Assembly (NCBI GenBank): GCA_943372995.1
Contig: CALSAQ010000001.1
Span: 754,563-818,562, forward strand
Direction: 5' to 3'
Length of the DNA: 64,000 nucleotides
From: CAJBVG01 sp943372995
GTDB taxonomy: Bacteria; Bacteroidota; Bacteroidia; Sphingobacteriales; Sphingobacteriaceae
The stretch's first letter is position 1. Each line of letters opens with the position of its first letter. A model generated the notes under the pieces. That model saw nothing but the letters and a program-made list of their open reading frames with translations, was not told where the DNA came from and searched no databases. A program made the translations under genes and the position numbers. Below are positions 9,315 to 18,538 of the stretch, piece by piece.

Positions 9315-10550
9315 CTACAATACTTTGTGGATTAATAAACCACAATGAAGTTTAGGCTCAAACCATGTCGATTTAGGAGGCATTACACTTCCATTATCTG
9401 CCACATCTATTAATTCTTCTATAGAAGTTGGATATAAGAAAAATGCAAGTTTCATCTCCCCACTATCTACTAATTTCAACACCTCATCTACAGGAGTAAC
9501 GCCACCAATAAATTTAATACGCTGATCTCTACGTGGATCTTCTATGCCCAATATGGGGTTAAGAATTTTTTCTTGAAGGATGCTTACATCTAAACGAGAT
9601 ACTGGGTCTTCAACATTTAACATCATAGTAGGAACCTTTAGTTCATACCACTGTTTATCCATATACAAATGAAAAGCATGAGGAGCGCTTGGCTTCGGTT
9701 CAGTAGTGCTAGTTACTTCGAATTGTTCTTTAAGTTTATCGATGAATTCTTGTTCCGATAAGCCATTCAAGTCTTTCACTAAACGTTGAAACTCATAAAC
9801 CAACAATTGGTCGAAAGTAAAGTATAATGTGCTAAAGAAATTATAATCCTCGTGGCCACGGTGACGTAAATTATTTTTACGACGTTGTATACCCGCTAAA
9901 GAAGCCGCTGCAGCACGATGATGCCCATCGGCGATATAGGAAGCTGGAAGCTTCGCGAACTCGCTTATAATGCTTTGTATTAATGCGGAATCATCAATCA
10001 TCCACAGCTGATGTTGTTGCTCGTCGGCAAAGAAATCCACTAAAGGTTCTTCTTTTACTTTTTGATCGATGATGCTTTGAATAGTAGGAGTTCCAGAGTA
10101 GGTGACCAGCACAGGGTTTGCGTCGATACCTGTATTGTCTAAATATTCAATTAAATCTTTCTCTCTATCTGCTCTGGTATGTTCGTGTTTCCTTAGAGTA
10201 TTATCCAAATAATCGTCGATTGCGGTTATACACCAAATACCGGTTTGCCAATGACCTTTATTATGTGTTCGATAAATATAAATCGCTTCTTTTTCATCGC
10301 TCAGCAGTACTTTCTCCTCTAAAAACTCTTCGAAAAATTCCTTAGCTTTTTTAAATATAATTTCTTCTCTAGAACCTCTTAAAAAAGGATTGTCTATTAA
10401 AGGTTCAATGGTATGTAAAAAAGAAATAGGATTTTGTTGAAGAATTTGTTTAGCCGCTTCGGTATAAAACTGATCGAATGGTTTTGCAACCACAGCTAAA
10501 GTTTTTTCCTTTGCCGGACGAATCCCTTTGAATGCTTTTATTCTAGGCAT
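9315..10550 (-). CDS. DUF1015 family protein
   Basis: This is a 411-residue soluble protein of the DUF1015 family. Recognisable features are the N-terminal KAFKGIRPAKEK segment, ADGHHRAAAA in the middle, and the C-terminal GLLIHKVL. The biochemical function is unknown. Homologues are typically encoded beside serA and serC, and here it is the last gene of that operon, 7 bp after serA. A role tied to serine or phosphoserine metabolism is therefore plausible but unproven. Its stop is immediately adjacent to the stop of the convergent START-like gene. Confidence 0.9.
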   Translation of the reverse strand: MPRIKAFKGIRPAKEKTLAVVAKPFDQFYTEAAKQILQQNPISFLHTIEPLIDNPFLRGSREEIIFKKAKEFFEEFLEEKVLLSDEKEAIYIYRTHNKGHWQTGIWCITAIDDYLDNTLRKHEHTRADREKDLIEYLDNTGIDANPVLVTYSGTPTIQSIIDQKVKEEPLVDFFADEQQHQLWMIDDSALIQSIISEFAKLPASYIADGHHRAAAASLAGIQRRKNNLRHRGHEDYNFFSTLYFTFDQLLVYEFQRLVKDLNGLSEQEFIDKLKEQFEVTSTTEPKPSAPHAFHLYMDKQWYELKVPTMMLNVEDPVSRLDVSILQEKILNPILGIEDPRRDQRIKFIGGVTPVDEVLKLVDSGEMKLAFFLYPTSIEELIDVADNGSVMPPKSTWFEPKLHCGLLIHKVL

Positions 10551-10557
10551 TTACCAA

Positions 10558-11508
10558 TTACTTACTGAGTTCTTCTATAATACGTTGAGCAAGCTCAACA
10601 CCTATACGCTCTTGAGCTTCGTTGGTAGAAGCACCAATATGCGGACTTAAAGAAATTTTAGCATGGGATAGTATTTCCTTTGAAGGACAAGGTTCGTTAT
10701 CGAACACATCTAAACCAGCAAACGAAAGATTGCCCGAATTTAATACCTCCAATAATGCGTTTTCATCAATCACTCCACCTCTTGCACAATTTACAATTGC
10801 TGCACCTTTCTTCATCATCGCAAATTCTGCAGCACCAATAACCGCTTTTCCATCAATTGCAGGTACATGAAGTGTAATGAAATCGGCATTCTTAAGAATA
10901 TATTCTTTACTAACCGAACTCACTTTAAATATCAATTTTTGCTCGTCGGCAAATTCTATTTCTACTTCTGGATTAAATTCAAAAATATCATAAGCCAATA
11001 CATTCATTCCTAAACCAATGGCTATTTTTGCTGCTTCACGCCCAATTCTTCCAAAACCCAATACACCTAAGGTTTTCCCACGAAGCTCAATTCCTTTTGC
11101 ATAGTTTTTTTTCAAATCATTAAATGCAGTATCACCTTTTACTGGCATATCACGATTTGCTTGCTCTAGGAAACGAACACCAGAAAACAGATGAGCAAAC
11201 ACCAATTCGGCAACAGATAAAGACGAAGCAGCTGGAGTATTTACAACTGCAATACCTTTCGAGCGAGCATACTCTACATCTATATTATCCATGCCTACTC
11301 CACCTCTTCCAATTAGTTTAATATTAGGACAAGCATCTATTAGTTCTTTGCGAACTTTCGTTGCCGAACGAACGGTTATCGCATCGTATTGATTTAATTT
11401 AGAAGCTAACTGATCTTGTGGTATATTTTGAGTATCTACTGTAAATCCAGCATCCTCTAACATTTTTTTTCCTATCGGGTCTATCCCGTCGTTTGCAAGT
11501 ATTTTCAT
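10558..11508 (-). CDS. serA: D-3-phosphoglycerate dehydrogenase
   Basis: This enzyme oxidises 3-phosphoglycerate to 3-phosphohydroxypyruvate, the first step of serine synthesis. The 316 residues contain the 2-hydroxyacid dehydrogenase fold with GFGRIGREAA (NAD-binding GxGxxG), VNCARGGVIDE and the catalytic-His motif SPHIGAST. There is no C-terminal ACT domain, so serine feedback through ACT is absent in this short form. A longer frame reaches 11565, but the extra residues simply translate the 7-bp word array (HYSLLTTHYS-like), so the start MKILANDG at 11508 is preferred. It lies in the serC-serA-DUF1015 operon. Confidence 0.93.
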   Translation of the reverse strand: MKILANDGIDPIGKKMLEDAGFTVDTQNIPQDQLASKLNQYDAITVRSATKVRKELIDACPNIKLIGRGGVGMDNIDVEYARSKGIAVVNTPAASSLSVAELVFAHLFSGVRFLEQANRDMPVKGDTAFNDLKKNYAKGIELRGKTLGVLGFGRIGREAAKIAIGLGMNVLAYDIFEFNPEVEIEFADEQKLIFKVSSVSKEYILKNADFITLHVPAIDGKAVIGAAEFAMMKKGAAIVNCARGGVIDENALLEVLNSGNLSFAGLDVFDNEPCPSKEILSHAKISLSPHIGASTNEAQERIGVELAQRIIEELSK

Positions 11509-11516
11509 ACATTTTG

Positions 11517-11593
11517 AGTAGTGAGTAGTGAGTAGTGAGTAGTGGGCAGTAAAATAGTTTCTCAATACCCACTACTCAATACACATTACTCAA
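11517..11593 (-). repeat. Inverted heptad word array between serC and serA
   Basis: On the plus strand, four to five GAGTAGT-like 7-bp units are followed, after a short spacer, by reverse-complement-like units (CCACTACTCAATA and ATTACTC). The array can therefore fold back on itself. The last unit ATTACTC overlaps the serC stop codon and final Glu codon (11586-11591). Confidence 0.85.
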
Positions 11594-12656
11594 TTATTTT
11601 TTCAAATTCAACCATAACATCCACTAGGGCTTGAACACTCGACAAAGGTAACGCATTGTACATTGAAGCTCTAAAACCTCCAACACTACGATGTCCTTTT
11701 AAACCAATGCAACCCGCAGCTTCTGCAGCTTTTAAAAATTCTTTTTCTTTAGATTGATCATGCATTACAAAACATATATTCATTCGAGAACGGTCTTCAA
11801 TTGCACAAGTACCTTTAAACAATGAGTTGCGGTCTATTTCTGCATATAAAAGTGCAGCTTTTTGATTGTTACGGCGCTCCATTTCAGCTACTCCTCCTTG
11901 TTTTTTAAGCCAGCGAAGGTTAAGCATCGCAACATATATAGCAAATACTGGAGGAGTATTGTACATAGAACCACCCTCAATATGAATTCGATAATCAAGC
12001 ATTGAAGTGATTTTACGATCTACTTTTCCTAGTATTTCTTCATTTACAATAACTACTGTACTTCCGGCAGGACCAATATTCTTTTGAGCTCCTGCATATA
12101 TAAAATCGAAATCTGCAACATTAACAACCCTGCTCATGATGTCTGATGACATATCACAAACCATAGGTATTGGCGACTTAGGGAAACTTTGCATCTGAGT
12201 ACCATATATGGTATTATTAGATGTACAATGGAAATACTTAGCATCCGTAGGGATAGTATAATCTTTAGGAATAAAAGTATAGTTTGAATCTTTAGAACTT
12301 GCTATTGCTGTTGCATTTCCAAATAGTTTGGCTTCTTTTAAGGCCTTATTAGCCCAAACACCTGTATCTAAGTATGCCGCTTTCTCGTTGTCGTTTAATA
12401 GATTCATAGGAACCATGCCAAACTGCTGACTTGCACCACCCTGAACAAAAATAATTTTATAGTTTTCGGGCACTCCCATTAATTCTCTAATCAACTGACA
12501 AGCCTCTTCTACTACAGCTTCGAATTCAGGGGTACGATGAGAGATTTCGAGGATAGATAATCCTGTATTACCCCATTTTAATACAGCTTGAGCTGCTTCT
12601 TCAAAAACTTCTTGTGGTAAGATGCAGGGACCTGCACCAAAATTGTGATGTTGCAT
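11586..12656 (-). CDS. serC: Phosphoserine aminotransferase
   Basis: This is a PLP enzyme that converts 3-phosphohydroxypyruvate and glutamate to phosphoserine. The 356 residues open with HNFGAGPCILP, and the PLP lysine is in GAQKNIGPAG (Lys 192). Substrate-binding motifs include GGASQQF and the C-terminal GHRSVGGFRASMYNA. A TTG at 12680 would add eight residues but lies inside the -7 promoter element (12678-12685), so the ATG at 12656 is the real start. It is the first gene of the serine operon. Its stop codon is part of the 7-bp word array shared with the serA leader. Confidence 0.94.
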   Translation of the reverse strand: MQHHNFGAGPCILPQEVFEEAAQAVLKWGNTGLSILEISHRTPEFEAVVEEACQLIRELMGVPENYKIIFVQGGASQQFGMVPMNLLNDNEKAAYLDTGVWANKALKEAKLFGNATAIASSKDSNYTFIPKDYTIPTDAKYFHCTSNNTIYGTQMQSFPKSPIPMVCDMSSDIMSRVVNVADFDFIYAGAQKNIGPAGSTVVIVNEEILGKVDRKITSMLDYRIHIEGGSMYNTPPVFAIYVAMLNLRWLKKQGGVAEMERRNNQKAALLYAEIDRNSLFKGTCAIEDRSRMNICFVMHDQSKEKEFLKAAEAAGCIGLKGHRSVGGFRASMYNALPLSSVQALVDVMVEFEKIIE

Positions 12657-12677
12657 GCTTAATGATGTTTTGTTTGA

Positions 12678-12685
12678 CAAAGTTA
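12678..12685 (-). promoter_or_regulatory. -7 promoter element of the serC operon
   Basis: Read on the minus strand, TAACTTTG matches TAnnTTTG. It lies about 21 bp before the serC ATG at 12656 and excludes the upstream TTG as a start. Confidence 0.6.
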
Positions 12686-12728
12686 ATTGAATATTCGAAA
12701 TGTAGAAATGTGGAAGGGTGGAAATGTG

Positions 12729-12780
12729 CCTCTGTGTTAAAGTAATGATTCCTAATCACAGAGACACAGAGACTCAGGGA
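12729..12780. repeat. Octad palindromic repeat, CTCTGTGT/CACAGAGA type
   Basis: One arm, CCTCTGTGTTAA, and a second arm of two CACAGAGA-like 8-bp units lie about 20 bp apart and are complementary. The same element recurs near 20908, 32764 and 62098-62260. This copy lies between divergent genes; the others lie between convergent genes. Confidence 0.8.
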
Positions 12781-12840
12781 TAAATTAAATTTTAATTGTA
12801 AATTACAACCTATATCAGTCGACCTTACAATAACAACAAA

Positions 12841-13515
12841 TTGAAAGAACTAGAAGATTTCCATTGGTTTCCGCAAATATTCAGGAATTTCCAAACGGAA
12901 TTTATAGGATTTATTGTAGCAAATTACGCTATTTATAAGCCTTTTATAGAATACCTAAAAAGTGAGCCCAAACAACAAACCATGTTCGATTTGTGTTCGG
13001 GTAGTGGGGAACCTGCAATTAGTATTTTTGAAAAAAGTAAACTGTTTTCAACATTAATATTAAGTGATAAATTTCCAAGCTCAAAAAAAATAATTACAAC
13101 AGATGTTCTAAATACCTCTTTCTCTCCCAACACTTGCTACACCATGTTCAATGCATTTCATCATTTTACTGATGAAGAAAAGCTGTCAATAATAAAAATG
13201 ATACAAAAAAATAATGCTAATGGTTATTTTGTAGAAATACTAGAACCTAGTTTTATTTTTCTTATTAAAGTGTTTATAACCACTACTATATGCAATCTTT
13301 TACTTGCTCCATTTATTAAACCCTTCTCTATAAAAAGGCTATTTTTTACTTACCTTCTCCCAATAAATATTCTTTCCATAACATACGATGGCATAGTTTC
13401 TGTATGCAAATCGCGTTCCATGAAACAATACAAAAAACTGTTTCAAGATGAGAATGTAGATGTATTGAAATTACATGGAACACTCAGTTCATTAATACTT
13501 ATAAAAATTAATTAA
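12841..13515 (+). CDS. Class I SAM-dependent methyltransferase-like protein
   Basis: This is a 224-residue protein. SAM-binding motif I reads MFDLCSGSGEPAI (48-60), and the acidic and post-I strands follow (LILSDKFPSS, YTMFNAFHHF). The C-terminal third is unusually hydrophobic (about 137-175, FLIKVFITTTICNLLLAPFI), so it may sit at the membrane. The only plausible start is TTG at 12841; the next Met is inside motif I. It is followed after 3 bp by a UbiA prenyltransferase, suggesting the pair acts on a lipid or isoprenoid quinone-like substrate. The substrate is not identified. Confidence 0.72.
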   Translation: MKELEDFHWFPQIFRNFQTEFIGFIVANYAIYKPFIEYLKSEPKQQTMFDLCSGSGEPAISIFEKSKLFSTLILSDKFPSSKKIITTDVLNTSFSPNTCYTMFNAFHHFTDEEKLSIIKMIQKNNANGYFVEILEPSFIFLIKVFITTTICNLLLAPFIKPFSIKRLFFTYLLPINILSITYDGIVSVCKSRSMKQYKKLFQDENVDVLKLHGTLSSLILIKIN

Positions 13516-13518
13516 TGC

Positions 13519-14385
13519 ATGAAACTTGCACATGTTATTTGGAAATTCAGTAGGCCACATACCATTATTGGAAGTGCGATAAGCATAAGTACATTATTTC
13601 TTATTGCATCGGAAGGTAATAGTACTTTTAATTGGCCCTTATTAATACTCTCTCTAATTGTAGGAATTACTTGCAACATATTTATAGTTGGTATCAATCA
13701 GGTTGCCGATGTAAATATTGATAAAATCAATAAACCCTACTTACCAATACCTGCTGGGGTATTAACAGAAAAAAAAGCTAGACAAATTGTATGGTGGTGC
13801 TTAGGAATCAGTCTTGCTGTAGGACTATACATTTCACCATACTTATTTATCATTGTAGCTCTTTCTACAGGTATAGGATGGGCTTATTCTATGCCGCCAT
13901 TATATTTAAAAAAGCATCATTTAACATCTGCAATTGCCATATCAACAGTTAGAGGAGTACTACTAAATGCGGGAGGCTTTCTCTTATTTAATAAATTATT
14001 GAATGGAAGAACAGATATGCCTAAAGAAGTTCAAATACTTACGCTTTTTGTAATTGCATTTAGTGTAGTTATTTCTTGGTTCAAGGATTTATCCGACATA
14101 GAAGGAGATAAAAAATATAATATCAAAACCCTAGCGATACAATTCTCAGCTAAACATGTTTTAATACTGGGAAATATATTGGTTGGTTTAGCTTACATAT
14201 TTACTATTTATACTTCGAGTGCGAATCGAGTACTTTATTATGGACATTTTATTCTGATGGGGCTTTTTATCCTAAATGCATTTACTATAAAACTTAGTCT
14301 ACAAGATTCTGTAAGAAAATATTACAAAAGATTTTGGTGGTTTTTCTTTGCAGAATATTTGCTCTATTTTATTGCATATCTTTAA
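13519..14385 (+). CDS. UbiA-family prenyltransferase (homogentisate/chlorophyll-synthase-like)
   Basis: This is a 288-residue integral membrane prenyltransferase with about eight or nine hydrophobic segments. The two Asp-rich sites are visible: NQVADVNID (60-68, with Asp 64 and Asp 68) followed by KINKPYLPIPAG, and KDLSDIEGDKKYNIKTLA (about 189-206). The sequence style (FSRPHTIIGS at the N-terminus, NKPYLP after site 1) resembles homogentisate phytyl/prenyltransferases more than MenA or UbiA proper. The aromatic acceptor is not determined. It is coupled to the preceding methyltransferase (3-bp gap), so prenylation and methylation of the same aromatic compound is a reasonable inference. Confidence 0.85.
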   Translation: MKLAHVIWKFSRPHTIIGSAISISTLFLIASEGNSTFNWPLLILSLIVGITCNIFIVGINQVADVNIDKINKPYLPIPAGVLTEKKARQIVWWCLGISLAVGLYISPYLFIIVALSTGIGWAYSMPPLYLKKHHLTSAIAISTVRGVLLNAGGFLLFNKLLNGRTDMPKEVQILTLFVIAFSVVISWFKDLSDIEGDKKYNIKTLAIQFSAKHVLILGNILVGLAYIFTIYTSSANRVLYYGHFILMGLFILNAFTIKLSLQDSVRKYYKRFWWFFFAEYLLYFIAYL

Positions 14386-14401
14386 TTTAATAATTTCAAC
14401 C

Positions 14402-14752
14402 ATGAGCAATATTCCATTTCAAACCATAAACTGGGAAGACATACCAAAAGAAGAACACCCAGGAGAAAGCGGCACCTCTTATTGGAAGGTAAAGCAATAC
14501 GAAGGGCTAAGAGTAAGAATGGTAGAATATACAGCAGGATACTTTGCTAATCATTGGTGCCAAAAAGGTCATATTGTACATTGCTTAGAGGGTGAATTCG
14601 AAAGTGAATTATCGAATGGTGAAATATCTATACTTAAATCTGGAATGAGTTACATTGTTTCCGATGATTTAAGTTCACATCGCTCTTACTCTAAAAATGG
14701 AGTTAAACTATTAATTATTGATGGCGATTTCCTAAAATACAATCCTGCTTAA
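14402..14752 (+). CDS. DHCW-motif cupin fold protein
   Basis: This is a 116-residue single-domain cupin. The sequence ANHWCQKGHIVHCLEGEFE (about 49-67) corresponds to the DHCW motif that names the family, here with Asn in place of the leading Asp. The second cupin strand region includes SGMSYIVSDDLSSHRS. The function of the family is unknown. An upstream ATG at 14348 lies inside the UbiA gene and translates its out-of-frame tail; the ATG at 14402, starting MSNIPFQTINW, is the natural start, 16 bp after the UbiA stop. Confidence 0.85.
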   Translation: MSNIPFQTINWEDIPKEEHPGESGTSYWKVKQYEGLRVRMVEYTAGYFANHWCQKGHIVHCLEGEFESELSNGEISILKSGMSYIVSDDLSSHRSYSKNGVKLLIIDGDFLKYNPA

Positions 14753-14768
14753 ATCATTCTATTCAACA

Positions 14769-14800
14769 AAAATTAGCATATTAGCACAATAGCACAAGAA
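14769..14800 (+). repeat. Octad word array before the CBU_0592-like gene
   Basis: Three 8-bp units (ATTAGCAT, ATTAGCAC, AATAGCAC) run directly up to the start codon at 14802. It is the same kind of spacer as the 7-bp arrays, with an 8-bp period. Confidence 0.6.
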
Positions 14801-14801
14801 T

Positions 14802-15056
14802 ATGGATTGGATTGGATTCACTGGAGTAACCATTCTCCTCATCGCATTTTTTTTAAATTTAAGAGACATCATTGGTAAAGATAGTCTTACCTACATTCTT
14901 TTAAATGTAATTGGTGCAGGCATAGCATGCCTCGCATCGGTACTTATTAACTATTTACCATTTGTAATTTTAGAAGGATGTTGGACCATTGTTTCTATTT
15001 TTAGTCTGGTACAATATTTCAGAAAAAATAACACGAACAGAGCATCTGCTAATTAG
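14802..15056 (+). CDS. CBU_0592-like small membrane protein
   Basis: This 84-residue protein has three hydrophobic segments (about 3-20, 29-50 and 52-68) and a basic C-terminus. The pattern matches the CBU_0592 family of small bacterial membrane proteins: WIGFTGVTILLIAFFLNL, LLNVIGAGIACLAS, and FVILEGCWTIVSIFSLVQYFR. The function is unknown. The start follows the 8-bp word array directly, and the gene is probably expressed with its neighbours on the plus strand. Confidence 0.75.
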   Translation: MDWIGFTGVTILLIAFFLNLRDIIGKDSLTYILLNVIGAGIACLASVLINYLPFVILEGCWTIVSIFSLVQYFRKNNTNRASAN

Positions 15057-15087
15057 ATATATTACCTTGAGTAATCTCGACCATATA

Positions 15088-15501
15088 ATGAATAGGATAT
15101 TTTCAGTTTTATTAATGATTTTTCTTTTTGCTTGCGCCAGCAAACCTATTATTGGAACTGGACCAAAAAAGTTAAATGGGACTTGGGTACCTGTAAAGCA
15201 AGAGTTGGCGGGCAACACTATTCCGAAAGCCTATTATGCCAAACAAAAGCTAATCATAAAAGACTCAACTTATGTAGTAGAAGCAGAGAATATTGATGAA
15301 GGAACTATTTCCATCTGGAAAAATAAAATAGACATTTATGGTAAAGACGGTGTAAATAAAGGAAGACATATTACTGCCATCTATAAAATAGAAAAAAATC
15401 AATTAATTATTTGCTATAACCTAGGAGGAATAGGATTTCCAGAGAATTTTATAACCCGTGGTAAACCACAATACTTTTTAGCCGTTTACAGAAAAGAGTG
15501 A
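15088..15501 (+). CDS. Lipoprotein with TIGR03067-like domain
   Basis: This is a 137-residue lipoprotein. The lipobox LLMIFLFAC places the lipid Cys at 16. The mature domain has the pattern of TIGR03067 (lipocalin-like) proteins: KLNGTWVPVKQELAGNTIP at the start, a middle beta meander, and LIICYNLGGIGFPENF...FLAVYRKE at the end. The function of this domain is unknown. An ORF start at 14989 would lie inside the previous gene and add 33 residues before the lipobox, so the ATG at 15088 is chosen. Confidence 0.75.
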   Translation: MNRIFSVLLMIFLFACASKPIIGTGPKKLNGTWVPVKQELAGNTIPKAYYAKQKLIIKDSTYVVEAENIDEGTISIWKNKIDIYGKDGVNKGRHITAIYKIEKNQLIICYNLGGIGFPENFITRGKPQYFLAVYRKE

Positions 15502-15625
15502 TAATTATTCTATACTATCATTTAAAAACTAAGCATTTTATTACAAGCAGAAAAGTACAATCATACAACCTTACAGAATAAGGAGTAGTATAAAAATCTT
15601 ACATTTACCATTAAACACCTATAAC

Positions 15626-16069
15626 ATGAGTAAAATATATTGGATACTTCTTACACTATTAACTGGTGCCATATTACCTATTCAGGCAGGATTAAATTCT
15701 AGATTAGGTAAAGCAGCAGAAAGCCCAGTTTACGCCTCTTTAATTTCTTTCTTAATAGGAAGTTTAGCCATTCTATTATATATCACTCTCACTAAACAAA
15801 CATTGTCGTGGGAAGGTCTAAAAACCGCGCCAGCAACAGCTTGGCTGGGTGGGATCCTAGGCGCTTTTTATGTTACGTTTATTATTTTTGCTTTTAGAGA
15901 ACTCGGACCTGGTTTAACATTCGGATTAGTAGTTGCTGGTCAGATGCTCATCTCAATATTACTTGAACACTATAATGTATTAGTGATACAAGCGCAACAA
16001 ATTACATTTCCACGAATAATTGGAGTGATTATGATTATAGTTGGGGTAATTATTATCAGAAAATACTAA
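15626..16069 (+). CDS. DMT-superfamily transporter, YdcZ/DUF606 type
   Basis: This is a 147-residue inner membrane protein with five hydrophobic helices. The N-terminal segment LLTGAILPIQAGLNSRLGKAAESPVYASLISFLIG is typical of the single-repeat DMT transporters of the YdcZ (formerly DUF606) family. Such half-size proteins usually function as dimers. The substrate is unknown. It is preceded by a 124-bp spacer without an obvious consensus promoter and converges on the TonB receptor gene with a 4-bp gap. Confidence 0.82.
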   Translation: MSKIYWILLTLLTGAILPIQAGLNSRLGKAAESPVYASLISFLIGSLAILLYITLTKQTLSWEGLKTAPATAWLGGILGAFYVTFIIFAFRELGPGLTFGLVVAGQMLISILLEHYNVLVIQAQQITFPRIIGVIMIIVGVIIIRKY

Positions 16070-16073
16070 GTGA

Positions 16074-18521
16074 TTAAAACTTCGCAACTAAGCGCATGTT
16101 AATCTGACGAGAGGTTAAATAGTTTGGAATTGCATATTGTTGGTCTCTTACATCTCTAATCCATAAGTATGAAATTGTATTCGAGCGTTTAAACAGATTA
16201 AACACTTCAGCATACAACATTATACTTTTAAACGGACCGATCTTATATTTACCTCCTACTTTTTGACCGAGCCACTCTTTAGAAAAACCAATATCAGCTC
16301 TCCAATATGGTGGCATTCTCAATGTATCTTTATATCTAGCAAAATCAGGCGGGCCGAATGGTAATCGAGCTCCGAATACAACATTGAGATGTACTTTTAC
16401 ACTTGGATCTTTAGCTAGTTTATCTTGGAAGAAAATTGAAAAATTAAATCGTTGATCTGTAGGTCGTGGAATATAACCTGGATATACAGTTGCCGAATCT
16501 GCACCTGCATCATTTTTTATTATGTAAGAATCGTTAATGATGTTTTCTTCTGTACGAAGGAATGATAAGCTGAACCACGATTCTAAGTCTTTAACAAATT
16601 CTCCATTTACTTTAAAGTCGGCTCCCATTGAATACGCATCTGCTTTATCGTTTGCATAATAACGTATCCGAACATTATCAATCTCATAAGGAATAATGTT
16701 CTTCATCTCTTTATAATATACTTCTGAAATAAATCTGAACTTTCTTTTTCCAAACATTAAAAACTGATGATCTGCAGCCATCACATAATGTATAGATTGT
16801 TGTGTTTTAGGGTTAAGGGCTAAAGTACCATCGTAATTTCTCAACTCCCTATAAAATGGTGCTTGTTGATAATATCCCCAAGAAGCACGGAATACCCAGT
16901 CTTTCTCCCAATTAGGTTTATACGATAAAGTAGCTCTAGGACTCACATTCAACTCATCGGTATAATCCCAATACATTGCTCGTAAACCAACTACTAACTT
17001 TAAATCTTGAGTTTTTGATATAGGCATAGAGTGTTGTAAATATCCATTAACACGATTGCTACTCAAATTAATTTTCGCTTTTACTACATCTTGCAGTACG
17101 ATAGTATTATCGATATCTGGTGCTGCATAATCTGCAGAGTCAATTAATTTCCATTCGCTTAATCGATCGTCGATAATCTCATGCTGATATTTTACTCCCC
17201 AAGACCAAAATTTATCTCCATCCTGAAAGTTTCCTTTATGTTCGAAACTTTGCACACTGGCAAATAGAAAATTTCTTGCATGATTTAAAAAACCTCCTAC
17301 ACCCCTATTTGCTTTTACTTGTCCGAAATTCGATTTGCCGAAATTGCTTTCTATTTCATCAAAAATATACTGACCTTCTATATCAAAGGTTTCTCGTTCA
17401 TCGGTTTGAAATCGGGATGTAATGAATTTTAAATTCAAATTATTATTGGGATGATAACTTGCTGTTACAGCTCCCATTCCTGATAAATACTTATCTACTT
17501 CTTGCCCCTGAAAATTTACTGTTAATCTCAATACCTCGTTAAAGGTACCAAAACTAGTTTCTCTCGACTGAGGAATTACGGTGTATTCATTACTATTGAT
17601 ATTACCTAAGAAAGAAATATCCCAATCTGTATTAATATCATAGGAGATAAATGTTTGTAAATCGTAAAATGAGGGTTGATAATCACCATCAACATCTAAT
17701 GTTCCTAATAAATATTTAGTGGATTTCTGACGAAACCCAAACAAGTAACTAAGTCGGCGATTTTTATTAGTTCCTTCTATACTGATTGAAGTTCCTAATA
17801 ATCCTGCTGAAGCAGCCCCACCAAAGTCTTTTGGTTTTTTATACTTAATATCTAATACCGACGAAAGTTTATCACCATAACGCGCCTCAAAACCGCCTGC
17901 TGAGAATTTAACTGAACTCACCATATCGGCATTAATAAAACTCAATCCTTCTTGTTGACCAGAGCGAACTAAAAACGGACGATAAATTTCAACATCGTTC
18001 ACATACACTAAGTTCTCATCGAAATTTCCACCACGTACATTGTATTGAGAACTCATCTCGTTATTCGAGTTTACACCAGGTAAAGTTTTAAGGATGGCTT
18101 CAAAATTTCCAGATGCAGAAGGTAAACTACTAATGAGTTTTGGGTCTATTTTAGTGATTGTTGAACTACGCTCTTCCTCACTTTTTACTATTACTTCTTT
18201 AATATCGAGCGCTCGTTGCACAAATTTTTTGTCGGCTCGGTAACGCTCATTAGGTTTGAGTTTAATATTAATATATTCAGTTTGATATCCGATGTAAGCA
18301 AAGCTAATGGAGACATTACTATCCGCTGGAATTCTTAATTCGTAATAACCTTGTTCATCTGTTTTTGTTGCAAGAGTTGAACCCTTTACACTAACTGTTA
18401 CTAGAGAAAAGCCTTTATTTTCTTCGTCTTTCACCGTACCATATACCACTGCCTTTTGCTGAGCAAAAGCAAGAGAAGTAAATAATAAAAAGAAAATGGG
18501 TAAGGTTTTTTTTAACAACAT
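16074..18521 (-). CDS. TonB-dependent receptor with carboxypeptidase-regulatory-like domain
   Basis: This is an 815-residue outer membrane receptor. A signal peptide (about 1-20, SLAFAQ) is followed by a CarboxypepD_reg-like beta-sandwich (AVVYGTVKDEENKGFSLVTV, about 24-105). Next comes a plug domain (LPGVNSNNEMSSQYNVRGGNFDENLVYVNDVEIY) and a long beta-barrel ending in an aromatic residue (NMRLVAKF). It should import a substrate with energy from TonB-ExbBD. At this length and with no SusD nearby, it is not a classical SusC. It follows rpe by 17 bp, apparently as a read-through neighbour. The substrate is unknown. Confidence 0.92.
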   Translation of the reverse strand: MLLKKTLPIFFLLFTSLAFAQQKAVVYGTVKDEENKGFSLVTVSVKGSTLATKTDEQGYYELRIPADSNVSISFAYIGYQTEYINIKLKPNERYRADKKFVQRALDIKEVIVKSEEERSSTITKIDPKLISSLPSASGNFEAILKTLPGVNSNNEMSSQYNVRGGNFDENLVYVNDVEIYRPFLVRSGQQEGLSFINADMVSSVKFSAGGFEARYGDKLSSVLDIKYKKPKDFGGAASAGLLGTSISIEGTNKNRRLSYLFGFRQKSTKYLLGTLDVDGDYQPSFYDLQTFISYDINTDWDISFLGNINSNEYTVIPQSRETSFGTFNEVLRLTVNFQGQEVDKYLSGMGAVTASYHPNNNLNLKFITSRFQTDERETFDIEGQYIFDEIESNFGKSNFGQVKANRGVGGFLNHARNFLFASVQSFEHKGNFQDGDKFWSWGVKYQHEIIDDRLSEWKLIDSADYAAPDIDNTIVLQDVVKAKINLSSNRVNGYLQHSMPISKTQDLKLVVGLRAMYWDYTDELNVSPRATLSYKPNWEKDWVFRASWGYYQQAPFYRELRNYDGTLALNPKTQQSIHYVMAADHQFLMFGKRKFRFISEVYYKEMKNIIPYEIDNVRIRYYANDKADAYSMGADFKVNGEFVKDLESWFSLSFLRTEENIINDSYIIKNDAGADSATVYPGYIPRPTDQRFNFSIFFQDKLAKDPSVKVHLNVVFGARLPFGPPDFARYKDTLRMPPYWRADIGFSKEWLGQKVGGKYKIGPFKSIMLYAEVFNLFKRSNTISYLWIRDVRDQQYAIPNYLTSRQINMRLVAKF

Positions 18522-18538
18522 CCTAGCTTAACGAAGAA

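Noticed and set aside
11509..11565. Upstream start for serA giving 19 extra residues
   Set aside because: The extra residues are a translation of the 7-bp word array; the enzyme's natural start is at 11508.
12657..12680. TTG start for serC
   Set aside because: It overlaps the TAACTTTG promoter element, and the next ATG gives the standard SerC N-terminus.
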